Positions 25,038-33,934 of a stretch of DNA of 64,000 nucleotides are shown here, one piece after another (the first letter of the stretch is position 1; each line of letters opens with the position of its first letter). The notes beneath the pieces were generated by a model, which was not told the origin of the DNA, made no database searches, and saw nothing but the letters and a program-made list of their open reading frames with translations. The DNA is taken from NCBI RefSeq assembly GCF_029892785.1, contig NZ_JARXXA010000001.1, forward strand, positions 62,001 to 126,000. Reading direction: 5' to 3'. Origin of the DNA: Parabacteroides sp. PH5-46. GTDB lineage: Bacteria; Bacteroidota; Bacteroidia; Bacteroidales; Tannerellaceae. The translations under genes were made by a program, and so were the position numbers.

Positions 25038-27182
25038 ATGAAATATTTATATACAATTATCATATCATTTGTCAGTGTGTGTTTGTTTTATGGCTGCCTG
25101 GATGATCCGGAGATGCCGGATCTGATAAACGCAGGAGCCCCTGAAATCACACTTGATACGGTTTTTGACATCAAAGCTAATTCAGTACGAATTGTAGCCA
25201 GTATCACCAAGCAAAATGCCTCACCCGTGAAGCAAAGCGGTTTTTCCTGGAAAGATGCGGCAGGTACTTCGCAAAAAATATCCGTTACCGGAAAAAAAGA
25301 AAATAGTATTATCAAGCTGGATACTGTTATTACGGGCCTTGAAAAAGCAACCCAATACACCTTTGTAGCCTTTGCAGAAAATGAGATTGGCGAGACACTA
25401 AGTCAGTCGATAACGAAAGAAACCGGGAACGGCTTAGGTACGCTTCATACATTTAAGCCTGATTCGATAAAGGGTACTTCAGTCTATGCCGGTGGCAAGA
25501 TATTGGACAAGGGTGAAGGTAAAATAGAGGCATGTGGCGTATATGTGTCTAAAAAGCAGGATATGTCTGTCATAGATTCTGTATACCTATCACCATCCGT
25601 CGCTGATTCGTTCTTCTTTAAAGTGGGTGGATTGGAGCCGAATACAACATATTATATGCAAGGGTATGCGAAGAGTAATTTCGGAACTTTTACAGGTGAT
25701 GTTAAAACGCTGACTACTATAAGTGGAAAGCCTTTGATGGGAATGTTTGAACTTACAGGTACGGGCTTTGTAGATGCCCAATTTGTGCTGGAGGTTCTGG
25801 ATGAGGGTGATAGTCCTGTTACTGCCTATGGTATATGTTGGTCTGAAACTCCTGGTTCTGAAATTAGCGGAGATACAATAGTCATCGGCTCCGGAACAGG
25901 TTCATTCACGGTACAGTTGAAAAACCTTAAACCTTATACCTCCTACTATGCTCGCGCCTATGCCACTAATAGCTTTGGAACGAAATACAGCGATGAGGTC
26001 AGTTTTAAGACAGAAAGTAACATGCCGGAGATTGAGACGCTGGAGGTTTCCTCCATGTCTAGAGGTAGTGCCCTGATTAGAGGCAATATCAAAAAGATCG
26101 GTATGGGTAAGATTGATCTCTTGGGCTTCTGTTATTCAACGACTGAAATGCCTACTGTTATGAATAAAACAGCTCCGGCTCCTGTTGATCAAGCGGAAGG
26201 ACTCTTCAGTGTCTGGATGTCCGGATTGAAAGGAGGAACTACCTATTATGCTCGGGCATACCTCAAGAATACAAGCGGTTTACTCGCTTATGGCGAGCAG
26301 GTAACGTTTACTACGCCTTCAATGTTCACCCAAATGGCAACCTTTACAGGAGGAGATGTTCGTAAGCCTAATTCAAGTGCCACATTCTCAATAGGGAATG
26401 TCGGTTATTTGTTGGGAGGTGACTTAGGCTCGGTTTATACCAATGAGTTGATGGCTTTTAATACTTCTAACAGATGGGATAAACTAGCCTCGATTCCGGA
26501 CACAGAACGGAAATGGCAAACGGCTGTAAATGTAAATGATGTAGCTTATGTATTCGGCGGTATTGACAGGAGTGGCAATCTGACAAACAAATTACATCGT
26601 TATATACCCAGTTACAATAGTTGGGAAAGTGTTTCAGCTTCAGGACCAGATCCGTTGCGTTCTGCCAGAGGTGCATCTATAGATAATGTCGCTTACTTTA
26701 TAGGAGGCGCACGCGATTCGATATTGAATGAAGTGTGGAGTTTTGATGCTGCAGCTGTCTCTTGGACCCGAAAAGCCAACTTCCCCGTCAAACAGTATGG
26801 AGGTATAGCTGTCGTTATTGATGGAGTGATATATGCCGGCCTTGGTTTGGATAATATGTCGGGAACATCCTCCCATAAGCGACTTTGGTCATCGTCTGAT
26901 AATGGAAATAGCTGGCAGGAACTGCGATCTTTATCGGCAGGTGGCCTTGCAAGGGGAGCCGTAGTATATGAAAAGTCAATTTATGTAGTAGACAATACCG
27001 GGCGTCTGTGGCAGTATCTTGTAGAAGAAAACATCTGGAAGCAAAAGTCAATCCTGCCATCTACCAATCGGGGGGATAAGCAGCATTGTATGTTCTACCT
27101 GGATGATAAGATATATATCGGGCTTGGCATATATGATAATACGCTGATAGAATACGAACCGGCTTGGGATAACGACTTATGA
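25038..27182 (+). CDS. surface lipoprotein with Fn3-like repeats and a kelch-like propeller
   Basis: The 714-residue protein has a lipoprotein signal (lipobox FYGC, Cys20). The first 430 residues contain about four Fn3-like repeats with a recurring T-x-Y-x-x-A-x-A-x-N-S/T-x-G pattern (TQYTFVAFAENEIG, TTYYMQGYAKSNFG, TSYYARAYATNSFG, TTYYARAYLKNTSG). The C-terminal part (about 440-714) has kelch-type blades (VGYLLGGDLG, VAYVFGGIDRSG, VAYFIGGARD). Such Bacteroidales lipoproteins are usually surface-exposed and may bind glycans or proteins. It overlaps the following cysE-like gene by four bases, so it ends the signalling cluster but may share a transcript with cysE. Confidence 0.88.
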   Translation: MKYLYTIIISFVSVCLFYGCLDDPEMPDLINAGAPEITLDTVFDIKANSVRIVASITKQNASPVKQSGFSWKDAAGTSQKISVTGKKENSIIKLDTVITGLEKATQYTFVAFAENEIGETLSQSITKETGNGLGTLHTFKPDSIKGTSVYAGGKILDKGEGKIEACGVYVSKKQDMSVIDSVYLSPSVADSFFFKVGGLEPNTTYYMQGYAKSNFGTFTGDVKTLTTISGKPLMGMFELTGTGFVDAQFVLEVLDEGDSPVTAYGICWSETPGSEISGDTIVIGSGTGSFTVQLKNLKPYTSYYARAYATNSFGTKYSDEVSFKTESNMPEIETLEVSSMSRGSALIRGNIKKIGMGKIDLLGFCYSTTEMPTVMNKTAPAPVDQAEGLFSVWMSGLKGGTTYYARAYLKNTSGLLAYGEQVTFTTPSMFTQMATFTGGDVRKPNSSATFSIGNVGYLLGGDLGSVYTNELMAFNTSNRWDKLASIPDTERKWQTAVNVNDVAYVFGGIDRSGNLTNKLHRYIPSYNSWESVSASGPDPLRSARGASIDNVAYFIGGARDSILNEVWSFDAAAVSWTRKANFPVKQYGGIAVVIDGVIYAGLGLDNMSGTSSHKRLWSSSDNGNSWQELRSLSAGGLARGAVVYEKSIYVVDNTGRLWQYLVEENIWKQKSILPSTNRGDKQHCMFYLDDKIYIGLGIYDNTLIEYEPAWDNDL

Positions 27183-28066
27183 ACCGATCGGAGGTATTAG
27201 AGCAGATCAGAAAGAATGTAGAGCGGCTGTCGCTAGCTGATGTACCGGAATATCAGTATATCCCGCTACATCAGAAGCCATCGCCCTCTGTTCCTATGAT
27301 CCGGAGGTTTATGCAACTTTTGAAAATGGTTGTTTTTCCGGGCTTTTTCGGTACGGAACAGGAAGCCCATCCGGACTCTATCCAATATTATACAGGTGTT
27401 TATTTGGAGCAGATCTATGATTTGCTGCAAGGGCAGGTGTATAACGGGCTTTGTTTTGAGTCGGAAAGCTGTTGCGATACCCAGGATAAATCATCCGATA
27501 TAGCTGTTGCATTTATCAATGAGATACCTCAGTTAAAGCATTTATTATCAACGGATGTTAAAGCGATATTAGACGGAGATCCGGCTGCCAATAGTGTTAG
27601 TGAAGTGATTTTTTGTTATCCGGCTGTTCAGGCCATCCTATGTCAGCGAACGGCTCATATATTGTTTAAGCTGGGGGTTCCGGTATTGCCACGTATTATA
27701 ACGGAAATGGCTCATTCGGAAACCGGTATCGATATCCATCCGGGGGCTCAGATAGGAGAGTATTTCAGTATAGATCATGGAACAGGAGTTGTTATCGGAC
27801 AAACCGCTATTATCGGAAATCACGTTCGTCTATACCAGGGAGTTACCCTTGGTGCCAAGAGCTTTACCTATGATGATGAGGGACTACCAATAGATGTTCC
27901 GCGCCACCCTATCATTGAAGATTATGTAACGATTTATTCCAATACTTCCGTACTAGGCCGGATCACGATCGGACAGGGTTCTGTTATCGGTGGAAACATC
28001 TGGCTTACACACGACGTTCCTCCTAATTCTAAGATTCTGCAAACCCGCGCTATTGAAGAAAAATAG
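27179..28066 (+). CDS. cysE: serine O-acetyltransferase (EpsC/CysE-like)
   Basis: The 295-residue enzyme has an alpha-helical N-terminal half and a left-handed beta-helix of hexapeptide repeats. It contains HSETGIDIHPGAQIG, FSIDHGTGVVIG and LYQGVTLGAKSF, which carry the catalytic His and the acetyl-CoA site. It makes O-acetylserine from serine and acetyl-CoA, the first step of cysteine synthesis. It is longer at the N-terminus than E. coli CysE, matching the Bacteroidota/plant-like SrpH-EpsC type. The ATGA overlap with the lipoprotein gene is the only sign linking it to the signalling cluster; its own role is housekeeping. Confidence 0.92.
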   Translation: MNRSEVLEQIRKNVERLSLADVPEYQYIPLHQKPSPSVPMIRRFMQLLKMVVFPGFFGTEQEAHPDSIQYYTGVYLEQIYDLLQGQVYNGLCFESESCCDTQDKSSDIAVAFINEIPQLKHLLSTDVKAILDGDPAANSVSEVIFCYPAVQAILCQRTAHILFKLGVPVLPRIITEMAHSETGIDIHPGAQIGEYFSIDHGTGVVIGQTAIIGNHVRLYQGVTLGAKSFTYDDEGLPIDVPRHPIIEDYVTIYSNTSVLGRITIGQGSVIGGNIWLTHDVPPNSKILQTRAIEEK

Positions 28067-28111
28067 CCTGTTTTTTCCTCTTAATAAGTTGGTGATTTGA
28101 ATAGATTTACG

Positions 28112-28119
28112 TATATTTG
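28112..28119 (+). promoter_or_regulatory. -7 promoter element for the hydrogenase operon
   Basis: TATATTTG matches TAnnTTTG and lies 43 bp before the hydB ATG at 28162. A TTG at 28089-28091 is near the position expected for a -33 element. Confidence 0.7.
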
Positions 28120-28161
28120 TGGATATACGCCATAGCTGTTAACCTATAAAATACACAAACG

Positions 28162-30021
28162 ATGAATGCTGTAAAAACAACTGCAGATCTGACACGTATA
28201 CGAGAATCTTTGTGTACGTCTTCCGATTTATTTGATACAAATGAAAACTCCGGGCAGGTAGAGATTAAAGTCTCCATGGCTACATGCGGGATAGCTGCCG
28301 GGGCCCGTGAGGTAAATACCTACCTCTCCGAGATTATTGAACGGGAGCAAATCAAGGCTTCTATCATCCGGACAGGATGTATGGGCTACTGTTATGCAGA
28401 GCCAACCATAGAAGTGAAAATCCCGGGTGAAGAACCCATCGTTTTCGGACATGTGAACAAGTCGAAAATAGATGATATCGTCTTTTGCTATATCCGCAAA
28501 GGGATTCTTCCGGACGATATTACCTGGATGAAGACCGGCACTGCCAAAGAGGAGGATCTTTCTTCCAAACAGTTACACATTGCCTTGAGGAATTGCGGGC
28601 ATATTGATCCGGAAAGCATTGATGAGTATATCAAGGTCGACGGATACCAGGCCTTAGGCAAGGTAGTAACGGAGATGTCTCCCGACGAGGCTATCAAGAT
28701 CATTATGGATAGCGGCTTGCGGGGGCGAGGGGGAGGAGGTTTTCCTACAGGTTTGAAATGGCAGATTACCCGTAAGTCTCAAGCCGACCAGAAATATGTA
28801 GTATGCAATGCGGATGAAGGCGATCCGGGAGCCTTTATGGATCGTTCCATACTGGAGGGTGACCCTCATTCGATTATTGAGGCTATGACCATCAACGGCT
28901 ACTGTACGGGGGCTAGCAAGGGATTGGTATACATTCGGGCGGAGTATCCGCTGGCTATCGAACGTTTGAAGATTGCCATGCAACAGGCCAGGGAGTATGG
29001 TTTGCTTGGAGAGAATATCTTCGGAACAGACTTTTCCTTTGATATAGAGATCCGCTACGGCGCCGGAGCCTTTGTCTGTGGGGAGGAAACAGCCCTGATC
29101 CACAGTATGGAAGGAAAGCGGGGCGAAGCTACTGTAAAGCCTCCGTTTCCCAGCGAGAGCGGCTTTAAAGGTTATCCTACCAATGTGAATAATGTGGAGA
29201 CCTATGCCAATATCCCGCTTATTATCCGGAAAGGGGCTGAGTGGTTCAGCCGTATCGGGACAGCAAAGAGCAAGGGTACCAAGGTGTTTGCATTAGCCGG
29301 AAAGGTGAATAAGGTAGGATTGGTAGAAGTGCCGATGGGAACTACCTTGCGGGAAGTTATTTTTGATATCGGCGGAGGGATAAAGGACGGAAAGAAGTTC
29401 AAAGCTGTACAAACCGGGGGGCCTTCCGGAGGCTGTTTAACCGAGAAGCACCTGGACTTGCCGATTGATTATGACAACCTGCTGGCTGCCGGCTCTATGA
29501 TGGGCTCCGGTGGTATGATCGTGATGGACGAGGATGACTGTATGGTAGCAATGGCTCAGTTTTACCTGGATTTCTCGGTAGAAGAGTCTTGTGGCAAATG
29601 CTCGCCCTGCCGGATCGGAAACAAGCGCTTGCACGAAATATTACAGAAAATAACATCGGGCAATGGGGAAGAGGAAGACCTGGAAAAGCTCCGCAACCTG
29701 GCTGGCGTTATCAAGGATACGGCTTTATGCGGATTGGGGCAGACTTCTCCTAATCCGGTCCTCTCTACGATGGATAACTTCTATGATGAATATATTGCGC
29801 ATGTCAACGACAAACTTTGTCCTGCTCATCAGTGCAGAAGGCTTACTCAATACTTTATCGATCCGGAGAAATGTACGGGTTGTACTTTATGTGCCCGTGC
29901 CTGCTCTGTAGATGCTATTAAGGGAGAGCGCAAGGCACCTCATGTGATCGACCCGACCCTTTGCGTCCGTTGCGGTGCATGTATCGAGAAATGTAAGTTT
30001 GATGCCGTATATGTACATTAA
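28162..30021 (+). CDS. hydB: electron-bifurcating [FeFe] hydrogenase, NADH/FMN subunit (HydB, NuoF-like)
   Basis: The 619-residue subunit combines an N-terminal thioredoxin-like [2Fe-2S] domain (about 1-125, with Cys at CGIAAG and TGCMGYC) and a NuoF-type FMN/NAD domain (GLRGRGGGGFPTGLKW). A [4Fe-4S] motif ESCGKCSPCRIG and a C-terminal two-cluster ferredoxin domain (CTGCTLCARAC, CVRCGACIEKC) follow. It binds NAD(H) through FMN and passes electrons to the HydA subunit. In the trimer, oxidation of NADH and reduced ferredoxin drives H2 formation. It is first in the operon hydB-hydA-hydC, with 18 bp to hydA. Maturation genes hydEFG are not in the window. Confidence 0.95.
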   Translation: MNAVKTTADLTRIRESLCTSSDLFDTNENSGQVEIKVSMATCGIAAGAREVNTYLSEIIEREQIKASIIRTGCMGYCYAEPTIEVKIPGEEPIVFGHVNKSKIDDIVFCYIRKGILPDDITWMKTGTAKEEDLSSKQLHIALRNCGHIDPESIDEYIKVDGYQALGKVVTEMSPDEAIKIIMDSGLRGRGGGGFPTGLKWQITRKSQADQKYVVCNADEGDPGAFMDRSILEGDPHSIIEAMTINGYCTGASKGLVYIRAEYPLAIERLKIAMQQAREYGLLGENIFGTDFSFDIEIRYGAGAFVCGEETALIHSMEGKRGEATVKPPFPSESGFKGYPTNVNNVETYANIPLIIRKGAEWFSRIGTAKSKGTKVFALAGKVNKVGLVEVPMGTTLREVIFDIGGGIKDGKKFKAVQTGGPSGGCLTEKHLDLPIDYDNLLAAGSMMGSGGMIVMDEDDCMVAMAQFYLDFSVEESCGKCSPCRIGNKRLHEILQKITSGNGEEEDLEKLRNLAGVIKDTALCGLGQTSPNPVLSTMDNFYDEYIAHVNDKLCPAHQCRRLTQYFIDPEKCTGCTLCARACSVDAIKGERKAPHVIDPTLCVRCGACIEKCKFDAVYVH

Positions 30022-30039
30022 CAACTTAAACGCTAAAAG

Positions 30040-31830
30040 ATGGAAACAGTAAAAGTAATAATAGATAGAAAAGAACTGGAAGTACCGAAAGGAACTACCA
30101 TTCTGGAAGCCGCCAAGAGTATCGGTATCCGCATCCCTACGCTTTGCCACATGAAACTGGAGGATTTGAACTATGAAAATAATCCGGGCTCGTGCCGTAT
30201 TTGTGTTGTAGAGGTAGAGGGCAGAAGAAATCTGGCACCAGCCTGTAAGACAGAATGTACGGAGGGTTTGGTGGTGAAAACCTATACCTCCCGGGTGATG
30301 AATGCCCGTCGTACGGTGATGGAGCTAATCTTGTCCAACCATCCCTTTGAGTGTCTGACGTGCAGCAAGAATGGCTATTGCGAGTTGCAGACCATCGCGC
30401 ATGATCTGGGTATCCGCGAGGTGAGATATACAGGCGAACAGTCTGTTTTTCCGATCGACAGAAGCCCGTCTATTGTGCGAAATATGAATAAATGTATCAT
30501 GTGCCGGCGCTGCGAAACCATGTGTAACGAGATACAGACAGTAGGTGCTTTGACGGCTGTTCACCGGGGATTTGAAGCGGCTGTCTCCACAGCCTTTGAA
30601 AAGGATATGACGGGAAGTACTTGCTCCTATTGCGGGCAGTGTGTTTCTATTTGTCCCGTCAATGCCCTGAGTGGACGGAACAACCAACAGGAGGTATTGA
30701 ATGCCCTGGCCGATCCCGATAAGATAGTCATTGTACAGACGGCACCGGCTGTCCGTGCGGCATTAGGTCGGGATTTCGGTTTCGAGCCGGGAACCTTGGT
30801 AACAGGGAAGATGGTGTCGGCACTTCGCTACTTAGGCTTTGATTATGTGTTTGATACCGACTTTGCCGCCGACCTTACCATCATGGAAGAGGGAACGGAA
30901 TTGCTGCATCGCCTGAGCGATTACCTGAAGGGTGATAAAGAGGTGAAAATACCGCTGATGACGAGCTGCTGCCCCGGCTGGGTGAGCTTTGTAGAGCAGC
31001 ATTACCCGGATTTGTCCAGCCATCTGTCTACTGCAAAGAGCCCACAGCAAATGTTTGGAGCGATAGCCAAGAACTATTTTGCTGAGAATCTGGGCGTTGC
31101 CCGGGATAAAATAGTGGTTGTTTCCGTGATGCCTTGCTTGGCGAAGAAGTACGAAGCCAGTCGCCCGGAATTTGCCGTAGACGGGAATCCGGATGTTGAT
31201 ATCTCCATCTATACACGCGAGTTGGCTCGTCTGATACGCTATGCCAATATTAATTTTGAGGAGCTGCCGGACAGTGATTTCGACCGTCCGCTGGGCGAGT
31301 CTACCGGTGCTGCTATTATCTTCGGAACAACCGGGGGAGTAATAGAAGCAGCTTGCCGTACGGCCTATGAACTTTATACCGGAAAGCGCTTGGAGCAGAT
31401 TGATATTGAAGAGTTGCGGGGGCTGGAAGGCATCCGTAGTGCCACCATTGATTTTAACGGCCTTCCGCTAAAGATAGGTATTGCGCATGGTTTGGGGAAT
31501 GCCCGCAAACTGATAGAAGAAGTACGAAACGGTACCTCTCCCTATCATGCGATAGAGATTATGGCTTGCCCCGGAGGTTGTATCGGAGGTGGCGGACAGC
31601 CCTTCCACAAAGGCAACATGAAGGTGTTGCGCAAACGGGCGTCGGCCTTGTATCAGGCAGACCGGGATAAGACCATCAGGCGAAGCCATGAGAATCCTTA
31701 CATTATACAGCTGTATAAAGAGTACCTGGGAGAACCCTGTGGAGCCCTCTCACACAAACTATTACATACACACTATTTCGACAGGAAGGAGATAGTAGGC
31801 ATCTTAGACGAAACCAAAAATGAAGAATGA
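30040..31830 (+). CDS. hydA: electron-bifurcating [FeFe] hydrogenase catalytic subunit (HydA/HndD)
   Basis: The 596-residue catalytic subunit has, in order, a [2Fe-2S] ferredoxin domain (CHMKLEDLN, GSCRICVVEV), a His-Cys cluster motif (HPFECLTCSKNGYCEL), two [4Fe-4S] clusters (CIMCRRCETMC, CSYCGQCVSIC) and the H-cluster domain. The H-cluster ligands are all present: Cys310 in TSCCPGW, Cys366 in MPCLAKKYE, and Cys510 and Cys514 in MACPGGCIGGGGQP; Cys311 is the expected proton-transfer residue. This is the M3-type (group A) architecture, which makes or consumes H2 in the cytoplasm. It overlaps hydC by 11 bp. Confidence 0.97.
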   Translation: METVKVIIDRKELEVPKGTTILEAAKSIGIRIPTLCHMKLEDLNYENNPGSCRICVVEVEGRRNLAPACKTECTEGLVVKTYTSRVMNARRTVMELILSNHPFECLTCSKNGYCELQTIAHDLGIREVRYTGEQSVFPIDRSPSIVRNMNKCIMCRRCETMCNEIQTVGALTAVHRGFEAAVSTAFEKDMTGSTCSYCGQCVSICPVNALSGRNNQQEVLNALADPDKIVIVQTAPAVRAALGRDFGFEPGTLVTGKMVSALRYLGFDYVFDTDFAADLTIMEEGTELLHRLSDYLKGDKEVKIPLMTSCCPGWVSFVEQHYPDLSSHLSTAKSPQQMFGAIAKNYFAENLGVARDKIVVVSVMPCLAKKYEASRPEFAVDGNPDVDISIYTRELARLIRYANINFEELPDSDFDRPLGESTGAAIIFGTTGGVIEAACRTAYELYTGKRLEQIDIEELRGLEGIRSATIDFNGLPLKIGIAHGLGNARKLIEEVRNGTSPYHAIEIMACPGGCIGGGGQPFHKGNMKVLRKRASALYQADRDKTIRRSHENPYIIQLYKEYLGEPCGALSHKLLHTHYFDRKEIVGILDETKNEE

Positions 31831-32317
31831 CATGGAAACACTCTGTTTATCTCAATCAAAAATCACGAAAATACATGATATCTGCGAAGGCTATAATAAT
31901 GATTCTGCAGAACTGATCAATATTTTACATGCCACGCAAGGAACCTTCGGTTTCCTACCGGCTGAGGTGCAGGAAGTGATTGCTTCACGCCTGGATATTC
32001 CGGTATCTAAAGTATATGGTGTAGTTACGTTCTACTCCTTCTTTACGATGACTCCGAACGGTAAATACCCCATATCGGTTTGCCTGGGAACGGCCTGCTA
32101 TGTACGTGGCGCAGAAAAAGTGCTGGAAGAGTTGGAGCGCCAACTAGACATCAAAGTAGGAGAAACCACGAACGATGGGCTCTTCTCCCTGGACTGTCTT
32201 CGTTGCGTAGGAGCCTGCGGACTGGCGCCTGTTATCTCTATTGCCGGAAAGGTGTATGGACGTGTATCACCGGACAAAGTAAAAAAAATACTATCCGAAT
32301 ACTATTATCAGGAGTAA
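31820..32317 (+). CDS. hydC: electron-bifurcating hydrogenase [2Fe-2S] subunit (HydC, NuoE-like)
   Basis: The 165-residue subunit is a NuoE-like thioredoxin fold with the four [2Fe-2S] ligands in CLGTACYVRGA and LDCLRCVGACGLAP. It shuttles electrons between HydB and HydA. Two starts are possible: the ATG at 31820, overlapping hydA by 11 bp, or the ATG at 31832 just after the hydA stop; both give an intact domain. It is the last gene of the operon and is followed by a perfect 42-bp palindrome. Confidence 0.93.
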   Translation: MKNDMETLCLSQSKITKIHDICEGYNNDSAELINILHATQGTFGFLPAEVQEVIASRLDIPVSKVYGVVTFYSFFTMTPNGKYPISVCLGTACYVRGAEKVLEELERQLDIKVGETTNDGLFSLDCLRCVGACGLAPVISIAGKVYGRVSPDKVKKILSEYYYQE

Positions 32318-32364
32318 AGCCTTCTCTGAGCAGCACATTAACAATTGCATAATCGTCCCACATA

Positions 32365-32416
32365 TGTAGAACATGAGTTCAACAATTGTTGAACTCATGT
32401 TCTACAGTTGTGAAAC
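32365..32416. repeat. array E: 22-bp-period palindrome array with a perfect 42-bp inverted repeat
   Basis: Seven-base arms alternate with four-base spacers: GTAGAAC-ATGA-GTTCAAC-AATT-GTTGAAC-TCAT-GTTCTAC-AGTT-GTGAAAC, read from 32366. The arms repeat every 22 bp in the same orientation (GTAGAAC 32366, GTTGAAC 32388, GTGAAAC 32410). Positions 32365-32406 form a perfect 42-bp palindrome centred on AATT. It lies between hydC and the glutathione peroxidase gene. As RNA it could fold as a strong hairpin and end the hydrogenase transcript, although the following T run (32417-32422) is six bases beyond the last arm only. Confidence 0.85.
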
Positions 32417-32466
32417 TTTTTTCATGTGACATTTGTTCTTAAATAAGAATATTAAAACGTATAGTT

Positions 32467-33006
32467 ATGAGAGTATTTACTTTTTTATTTATAGCAACAA
32501 TGATGTCATTTTCAGCCTTATCACAAAACAAGAATTTATATGATTTTACAGTCTGGGCGATAGACGGTAAGGAGTTTCCTTTGTCTCAACTGAAGGGTAA
32601 AAAGGTATTGATAGTGAATGTAGCCTCCAAATGCGGACTTACTCCGCAATATGATCAGTTGCAGGAACTGTTTGAAAAATATGGCGATGATACATTTACG
32701 ATCATCGGTTTTCCGGCCAATAACTTTATGGGGCAAGAACCCGGTAGCAATGAAGAAATACAGGAGTTTTGCCGTCTGAATTACGGCGTTACCTTTCCTA
32801 TGATGTCGAAAATATCCGTAGCTGGCGATGATATCGCACCTTTGTATCAATGGTTGACCCGCAAAAGCGAAAACGGCAAGGAAGATGCCGAAGTAAGCTG
32901 GAATTTTCAGAAGTTCATGATCGACGAGAATGGAAACTGGGCCGGTATGCTTCTTCCCAAAGCCAACCCAATGTCGAAAGAACTGATTTCGTGGATAGAG
33001 AAATAA
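32467..33006 (+). CDS. exported glutathione peroxidase family protein (Cys type)
   Basis: The 179-residue protein has a signal peptide (about 1-19, ending ALSQ) and the thioredoxin-fold peroxidase signature. The catalytic Cys is in NVASKCGLTPQY, the Gln in FPANNFMGQEPG and the Trp in VSWNFQKF. There is Cys, not selenocysteine. In bacteria these enzymes generally use thioredoxin rather than glutathione and remove peroxides. Export suggests action in the periplasm. A weak -7 element GACATTTG is at 32428-32435, directly after the palindrome array. Confidence 0.9.
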   Translation: MRVFTFLFIATMMSFSALSQNKNLYDFTVWAIDGKEFPLSQLKGKKVLIVNVASKCGLTPQYDQLQELFEKYGDDTFTIIGFPANNFMGQEPGSNEEIQEFCRLNYGVTFPMMSKISVAGDDIAPLYQWLTRKSENGKEDAEVSWNFQKFMIDENGNWAGMLLPKANPMSKELISWIEK

Positions 33007-33025
33007 AAAATATTTCAGATTGTGT

Positions 33026-33649
33026 TTAGAGAGAATATATGCGATTGATATAATCGATATGCCAGCCACTTGTGTCATCATATCGCAACTTGGTTAGAGA
33101 TACATTCTCAATCATTAGCTTATATGCCATTTGAGAGGATATTCCAAGAATATTTCGCAAAAGACACTTAAAAGCGACTCCATGTCCCACAATTAAGAAA
33201 TTCCCTTCTGTATATTTCTCCAATATTTCGGACGAGAGAAAAGCCAGCATCCGCTCTTCAACCTCTTTCTGTGATTCACCATTTGGTGGTTTGAAGAGCC
33301 ATTGGTTGGCATTTATTTCTGCCAACTGCTCAACTGTATAGATATCAGAACGTGGTTTTCCCTCCCAATCGCCTTGGGAGAGTTCTTGTATTTCTGTTGA
33401 ATATACAACCGGATTGTCTGTTATATTGGATTGAGAAAGGATTGTTTCTAGTGTCTCCTGCGCCCGGTTGGCTATAGAACAGAATATTTTATCAAATTGA
33501 ACACTAGAGTCACGCCATCTTTTTCCTATTTCTTTAGCTTCCTCCCTTCCTTTGTTTGACAAAGCTAAATGATTGGAGCGACCGCCAATAAACTGATTAT
33601 GGGCATTATATTCTGTTTCCGCATGGCGCAGTAGATATATAGAAAGCAT
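33026..33649 (-). CDS. histidine phosphatase family protein
   Basis: The 207-residue protein has the phosphoglycerate-mutase-like signature LLRHAETEYNAHNQ with the catalytic RHxE at the N-terminus. The second-site Glu lies in IQELSQGDWEGKP, and the C-terminal VGHG supplies the second His. The length and GDWEGKP block fit small phosphatases of the CobC/PhoE/Gpm-like group; the substrate cannot be assigned. It is convergent with glutathione peroxidase, 19 bp away, and is transcribed alone. The ATG at 33649 gives the canonical start of the first beta-strand. Confidence 0.88.
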   Translation of the reverse strand: MLSIYLLRHAETEYNAHNQFIGGRSNHLALSNKGREEAKEIGKRWRDSSVQFDKIFCSIANRAQETLETILSQSNITDNPVVYSTEIQELSQGDWEGKPRSDIYTVEQLAEINANQWLFKPPNGESQKEVEERMLAFLSSEILEKYTEGNFLIVGHGVAFKCLLRNILGISSQMAYKLMIENVSLTKLRYDDTSGWHIDYINRIYSL

Positions 33650-33809
33650 CTGATTTATGAATTAGTATACAGTTACACTCATGGATACACAAATATACGA
33701 ATTATATTCTGTGAAAGAAACGGAATGAATAATATTGAGAAAAGAACCAAGCTTCAGTAATATTTGTCAAAAAAGTTCTATCATACTATGAATTAAAAGA
33801 ATAATTTCG

Positions 33810-33817
33810 TACATTTG
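33810..33817 (+). promoter_or_regulatory. -7 promoter element for the rpmB operon
   Basis: TACATTTG matches TAnnTTTG and is followed by an unusually long leader of about 155 nt before rpmB. The 329-bp gap 33650-33978 otherwise holds only this promoter and the leader structure; 33650-33800 shows nothing I can identify. Confidence 0.7.
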
Positions 33818-33880
33818 CACCCCGTAAGACAAGAGCGGCTTGTGATGCTAGAGCCGTAAAAATGCTTATAACATGTTTTT

Positions 33881-33934
33881 ATCAGGCGAAATAGTTGCGT
33901 AAATTAATTTTTATGCTTTACTTTGCGCCCTGAT
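33881..33934 (+). promoter_or_regulatory. large hairpin in the rpmB (L28) leader
   Basis: ATCAGGCG at 33881-33888 pairs with CGCCCTGAT ending 33934, with one bulged base, and the stem can continue through AAA/TTT and GCGTAAA/TTTATGC pairs. It sits in the leader of a ribosomal-protein operon, where autoregulatory structures are common. Whether L28 or L33 binds it is unknown. Confidence 0.45.

Noticed and set aside
19558-27182. Type VI secretion post-translational control module
   Set aside because: Kinase, phosphatase and FHA are shared with it, but no Tss, Hcp, VgrG or ClpV-like gene is present, and the cluster includes LytTR and surface proteins instead.
33026-33649. Alpha-ribazole phosphatase or phosphoglycerate mutase assignment
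   Set aside because: The motifs fit the whole histidine phosphatase superfamily and no cobalamin or glycolysis gene is next to it, so only the family is named.
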